Of a stretch of DNA of 9,920 nt, positions 7,259 through 9,920 are shown piece by piece. Numbering within the stretch: the stretch's first letter is position 1; each line of letters starts with the position of its first letter. This DNA comes from Dehalococcoidia bacterium. GTDB lineage: Bacteria > Chloroflexota > Dehalococcoidia > SM23-28-2 > RBG-16-64-32. The notes under the pieces were generated by a model. The model was not told the origin of the DNA, did no database searches, and saw nothing but the letters and a program-made list of their open reading frames with translations. Made by a program: the position numbers and the translations under genes. The stretch lies in NCBI GenBank assembly GCA_030690405.1, contig JAUYGU010000114.1:1-9920 (forward strand), read 5' to 3'.

Positions 7259-7273
7259 TCGGTCGAACTGCAG

Positions 7274-9920
7274 ATGAAACCCGACGAAATCCGCGACTCC
7301 TTCCTGCGCTTCTTCGAGGAGCGCGGCCACCGGCGCATGTCCGGCGCGCCGCTTGTCCCCCCCGGCGACCCGACGCTGCTGTTCACCAGCGCTGGCATGG
7401 TCCAGTTCAAGCCTTACTTCATGGGCCAGGCAAAGCCGCCGCACCCGCGCCTTACCACCGTCCAGAAGTGCTTCCGCACCAGCGACATCGACTCCGTGGG
7501 CGATACGTCGCACCTCACGTTCTTCGAGATGCTGGGCAACTTCTCCGTGGGCGATTACTTCAAGGCGGAGGCGGTCCCCTGGGCCTGGGAGTACGTCACC
7601 TCCAAGGAATGGCTCGGCCTCGACCCGGAGCGGCTGTGGGCCGCCGTCTACCTGGACGACGACGAGGCGTTCGATCTCTGGCGCAAGTTCCTGCCGGCGG
7701 AGCGCATCCGCCGCTACGGCGAGGAGCAGAACTACTGGTTCTCCGGCGACGTCGGTCCCTGCGGCCCCTGCTCCGAGCTGCACTACGACTTCGGCCCGGA
7801 GCCTGGTTGTGCGGAATGCTCCGCGCAGGCCTGTCACCCAGCCGTTGAGTGTGGACGCTTCCTGGAGATATGGAACCTGGTGTTCATGACCTACTACTGC
7901 GACGGCGAGAAGCGCACGCCGCTGGCCCAGAAGAACATCGATACCGGCGCCGGTTTGGAGCGCATGGCCGTCGCCGCCCTGTTCGAAAGCGACGCCTGGC
8001 CCGACAAGTCGAAGCGTCCCTCCGTCTACGACACGGAGCTCTTCGCGTCGATCATCAAGCGCGTCGAGGAGTTGTCCGGCAAGCGCTACGGCGAGGACGC
8101 TGCCACCGACCGTGCGATCCGCATCGTGGCGGAGCACGCCCGCGCCGTCACCTTCCTCATCGGCGATGGCGTTATGCCTTCGAATGTGGGACGTGGCTAC
8201 GTGCTTCGGCGCATCATTCGGCGGGCGGGCTATTTCTGGCGACGCTATCTGAAACGGGAAATCGTAGACGAGTTGGACCCGCTCGCGACCGTGGACATTT
8301 TCCTCTTCCCGTTGGCGGACGTGGTGGTAGAACATATGGCTGCTCAGTATCCAGAACTGCAGCGAGAACAGGAATTCATTCTGGAAGTCACCGGCGTCGA
8401 AGAAGAAGGGTTCGGCGTAACCTTTGATCGCGGTATGGATCTGGTTGGGGAGATGCTGGCCAGGCACGGTAGTGAAGGCTCACAGATTATATCGGGCGGC
8501 GAAGCCTTCCTGCTGCACGATACATTCGGCTTCCCCATCGAACTGACCGCCGAGATCGCCCGCGAGCGCGGCTTCACGGTGGACGTCGCCGGGTTCGAAG
8601 CGGAGATGGAGAAGCAGCGGGAGCGTGGCCGCGCCGCCCAGAAGACGGCTGCTGAATTTGGCCGTGGCATCGACAGCGCTACCGTCACGAAAATTGGCGA
8701 GACCGCCTTTGTCGGCTACGAGACGCTGGAGGCGCAGACCACCGTGGTGGCGCTATTAGCCGCTCGTCCTGAGCCTGTCGAAGGGCGAGCCCCCGTGGAG
8801 GCCGCGGAGACGGGCGACAAAGTCGACGTGCTGCTCGCGGAGACGCCGTTCTACCCCGAAGGCGGCGGCCAGGTCGGGGACCGCGGCGAGATCATCGGCT
8901 CGAACGGCCGCGTCGCCGTCGACGACACCCAGCGCGTCGCCGAACGCCTCATCGTACACCGCGGCCGCGTCGTCGAGGGCCGCATCGCCGCCGGCGACGC
9001 CGTCACCGCCCGCGTCGACCCGCAGCACCGCGCCGACACGATGCGCAACCACACCGGCACCCACCTCCTGCACGCCGCCTTGCGCAAGGTGCTGGGCACG
9101 CACGTCCGCCAGGCCGGCTCCCTGGTCGCGCCGGACCACCTGCGCTTCGACTTCACGCACACGGAGCCGCTGACCGAAGAGCAGATCGCGGAGGTGCAGC
9201 GGCTGGTCAACGAGAAGGTGCGCCAGGACCTGCCGGTCGACACTCGCGAGAAGACGTACGATCAGGCGATGGCCGAGGGCGTGCTCGCCTTCTTCGGCGA
9301 GAAGTACGGCGAGGAGGTGCGCGTCGTCGAGGTGAATTCGGTTGCCCCGAAGTTCAGCGCCGAGCTCTGCGGCGGCACCCACTGCCACCGCACCGGCGAG
9401 ATCGGGATGCTCATCGTCACCGGCGAGTCGTCCATCGGCGCCGGCATGCGCCGCATGGAGGCGCTCAGCGGCCGCGGCGCCGAGGAGTACGTGCGCGCCC
9501 AGATGGCCGCCCTCGAGGAGGTGGCCCGCCGCCTGGGCGCCCCCCGCGAGGCCGTCCCGGCGAAGCTCGAAGCGCTCCTCGCGGAGGCGGACGCCCGCCG
9601 CAAGACGGTGGAGCGGCTGGAACGCGCCCTCGCCGCCGGGCCCGGCGCCGCCGTGGGCAAGCGCGAGACCCACAACATCGAAGGCGTCTCCGTCAGCACG
9701 GTGGAGGCGGAGGTAACGAGCGAGCAGGCGCTGCGCTTCATGGGCGACGCGCTCAAGAAGGAGCTCGCCGGCCAGACCGCCGCCGCCGTCATCGGCGCCC
9801 TGGTCGACGACCGCCCGTCCTTCCTCGTCGTCGCCAGCGCGGACGCAGCCGCCCGCGGGCTGCGGGCCGACGCTCTGGTGCGCGAGATCGCGCGGCTGGC
9901 CGGCGGCGGCGGCGGCGGCC
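7274..9920 (+). CDS. alaS: Alanyl-tRNA synthetase (C-terminus cut by window edge)
   Basis: Class II synthetase that charges tRNA-Ala and clears mischarged Ser/Gly. My translation from ATG 7274 is open for 882 codons with no frameshift, ending in the Gly-rich C-Ala segment LAGGGGGG, so roughly 20-40 residues are missing. Aminoacylation core: TSAGMVQFKPYF (38-49), motif 2 region KCFRTSDIDSVGDTSHLTFF (65-84) and motif 3 GAGLERM (225-231). A Cys-rich insertion typical of many AlaS is at 163-193. Editing domain: HTGTHLLH (His593, His597) and CGGTH (Cys699, His703), the usual metal ligands. DHHA1-like C-terminal domain from about 800. Two oddities: residues 497-505 (ARPEPVEGR) are encoded by a palindromic repeat, and 8221-8520 is about 56% GC by hand count against 65-77% in sampled flanking lines. 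The ATG has no Shine-Dalgarno but lies just after TATAAT. Transcribed divergently from the glmU-like unit. Confidence 0.96.
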   Translation, partial: MKPDEIRDSFLRFFEERGHRRMSGAPLVPPGDPTLLFTSAGMVQFKPYFMGQAKPPHPRLTTVQKCFRTSDIDSVGDTSHLTFFEMLGNFSVGDYFKAEAVPWAWEYVTSKEWLGLDPERLWAAVYLDDDEAFDLWRKFLPAERIRRYGEEQNYWFSGDVGPCGPCSELHYDFGPEPGCAECSAQACHPAVECGRFLEIWNLVFMTYYCDGEKRTPLAQKNIDTGAGLERMAVAALFESDAWPDKSKRPSVYDTELFASIIKRVEELSGKRYGEDAATDRAIRIVAEHARAVTFLIGDGVMPSNVGRGYVLRRIIRRAGYFWRRYLKREIVDELDPLATVDIFLFPLADVVVEHMAAQYPELQREQEFILEVTGVEEEGFGVTFDRGMDLVGEMLARHGSEGSQIISGGEAFLLHDTFGFPIELTAEIARERGFTVDVAGFEAEMEKQRERGRAAQKTAAEFGRGIDSATVTKIGETAFVGYETLEAQTTVVALLAARPEPVEGRAPVEAAETGDKVDVLLAETPFYPEGGGQVGDRGEIIGSNGRVAVDDTQRVAERLIVHRGRVVEGRIAAGDAVTARVDPQHRADTMRNHTGTHLLHAALRKVLGTHVRQAGSLVAPDHLRFDFTHTEPLTEEQIAEVQRLVNEKVRQDLPVDTREKTYDQAMAEGVLAFFGEKYGEEVRVVEVNSVAPKFSAELCGGTHCHRTGEIGMLIVTGESSIGAGMRRMEALSGRGAEEYVRAQMAALEEVARRLGAPREAVPAKLEALLAEADARRKTVERLERALAAGPGAAVGKRETHNIEGVSVSTVEAEVTSEQALRFMGDALKKELAGQTAAAVIGALVDDRPSFLVVASADAAARGLRADALVREIARLAGGGGGG
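8762..8790. repeat. REP-like palindromic repeat inside alaS
   Basis: Arms GCTCGTCCT (8762-8770) and AGGGCGAGC (8782-8790) pair with one G-T mismatch around an 11-base loop GAGCCTGTCGA. It is read in frame as ARPEPVEGRA in AlaS; the opposite strand would read PFDRLRTSG. From memory these peptide strings mark a very common dispersed repeat in many bacterial genomes. It sits in the loop before the ETPFYPEGGGQVGD segment of the editing region. Confidence 0.75.

Larger units (their letters stand above)
6804..7273. other. Divergent intergenic region between the glmU-like gene and alaS
   Basis: 470 bases with no credible protein gene on either strand; frames crossing it are shadow extensions of neighbouring coding frames. 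It contains leftward promoter candidates at 6866-6874, 6972-7001 and 7044-7073, a small dyad at 7046-7066, a MITE-like repeat at 7081-7201 and the alaS -10 box at 7253-7258. A purine-rich run at about 6941-6963 has no assigned role. I saw no T-box features and no tRNA. Confidence 0.7.

Noticed and set aside
6804..7273. T-box or other riboswitch ahead of alaS
   Set aside because: No T-box consensus or anticodon-like stem seen, and the -10 box lies only 15 bases from the ATG.
7247..8467. Long open frame on the minus strand (406 codons) antisense to alaS
   Set aside because: It mirrors the GC-rich codon structure of alaS, shows no recognisable domain, and the plus-strand frame carries all AlaS motifs.
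8756..9673. 305-codon minus-strand frame antisense to alaS, ending in a PFDRLRTSG-like peptide
   Set aside because: Shadow of alaS; its familiar C-terminal string comes from the palindromic repeat at 8762-8790, not from a real protein.
9898..9920. GGC repeat at the window end as an unstable triplet tract
   Set aside because: It encodes the Gly-rich stretch normal for the C-terminal domain of AlaS, so family constraint explains it.

Overview
The window is GC-rich chromosomal DNA (roughly two thirds G+C) from a free-living bacterium. It is packed with housekeeping genes and carries no phage, plasmid, CRISPR or rRNA/tRNA genes that I can see. The protein flavour, the gene order dprA-topA-xer, GTG starts and two kinds of short dispersed palindromic repeat would fit a Chloroflexota (Dehalococcoidia-like) genome from an environmental assembly. 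That placement is an impression from the sequence, not a database result, and I hold it at about 50%.

Left part (1-4813, all minus strand, read right to left): a tight cluster dprA > topA > xerC > aroQ. dprA and topA are separated by 1 base, topA and xerC share one base (TGATG), and xerC and aroQ overlap by 29 bases. A good sigma70-type promoter with an extended -10 lies just upstream of dprA, so close that its transcript would be almost leaderless. The cluster joins DNA uptake/protection (DprA), relaxation of negative supercoils (TopA), chromosome dimer resolution (Xer) and a shikimate pathway enzyme (AroQ, cut by the window edge a few residues before its end).

Middle part (4814-6803, minus strand): a two-gene unit. 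First comes a stand-alone GlmU C-terminal domain (acetyltransferase half only, with no uridylyltransferase half and no room for one). Overlapping its end by 8 bases is a DUF21/CBS/CorC_HlyC-type membrane protein.

Intergenic part (6804-7273): a 470-base divergent regulatory region. It holds three candidate promoters for the leftward glmU-like unit, a small dyad in the spacer of the most distal one, a MITE-like element with perfect 12-base inverted ends, and a TATAAT -10 box for alaS.

Right part (7274-9920, plus strand): alaS, alanyl-tRNA synthetase, open to the window edge and lacking only its extreme C-terminus. A REP-like palindromic repeat sits inside it, in frame, in the loop leading into the editing domain, and a stretch near its middle has clearly lower GC.

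I found no unprecedented multi-gene system. The observations most worth following are the repeat exapted inside alaS, the split GlmU, and the near-leaderless promoters.
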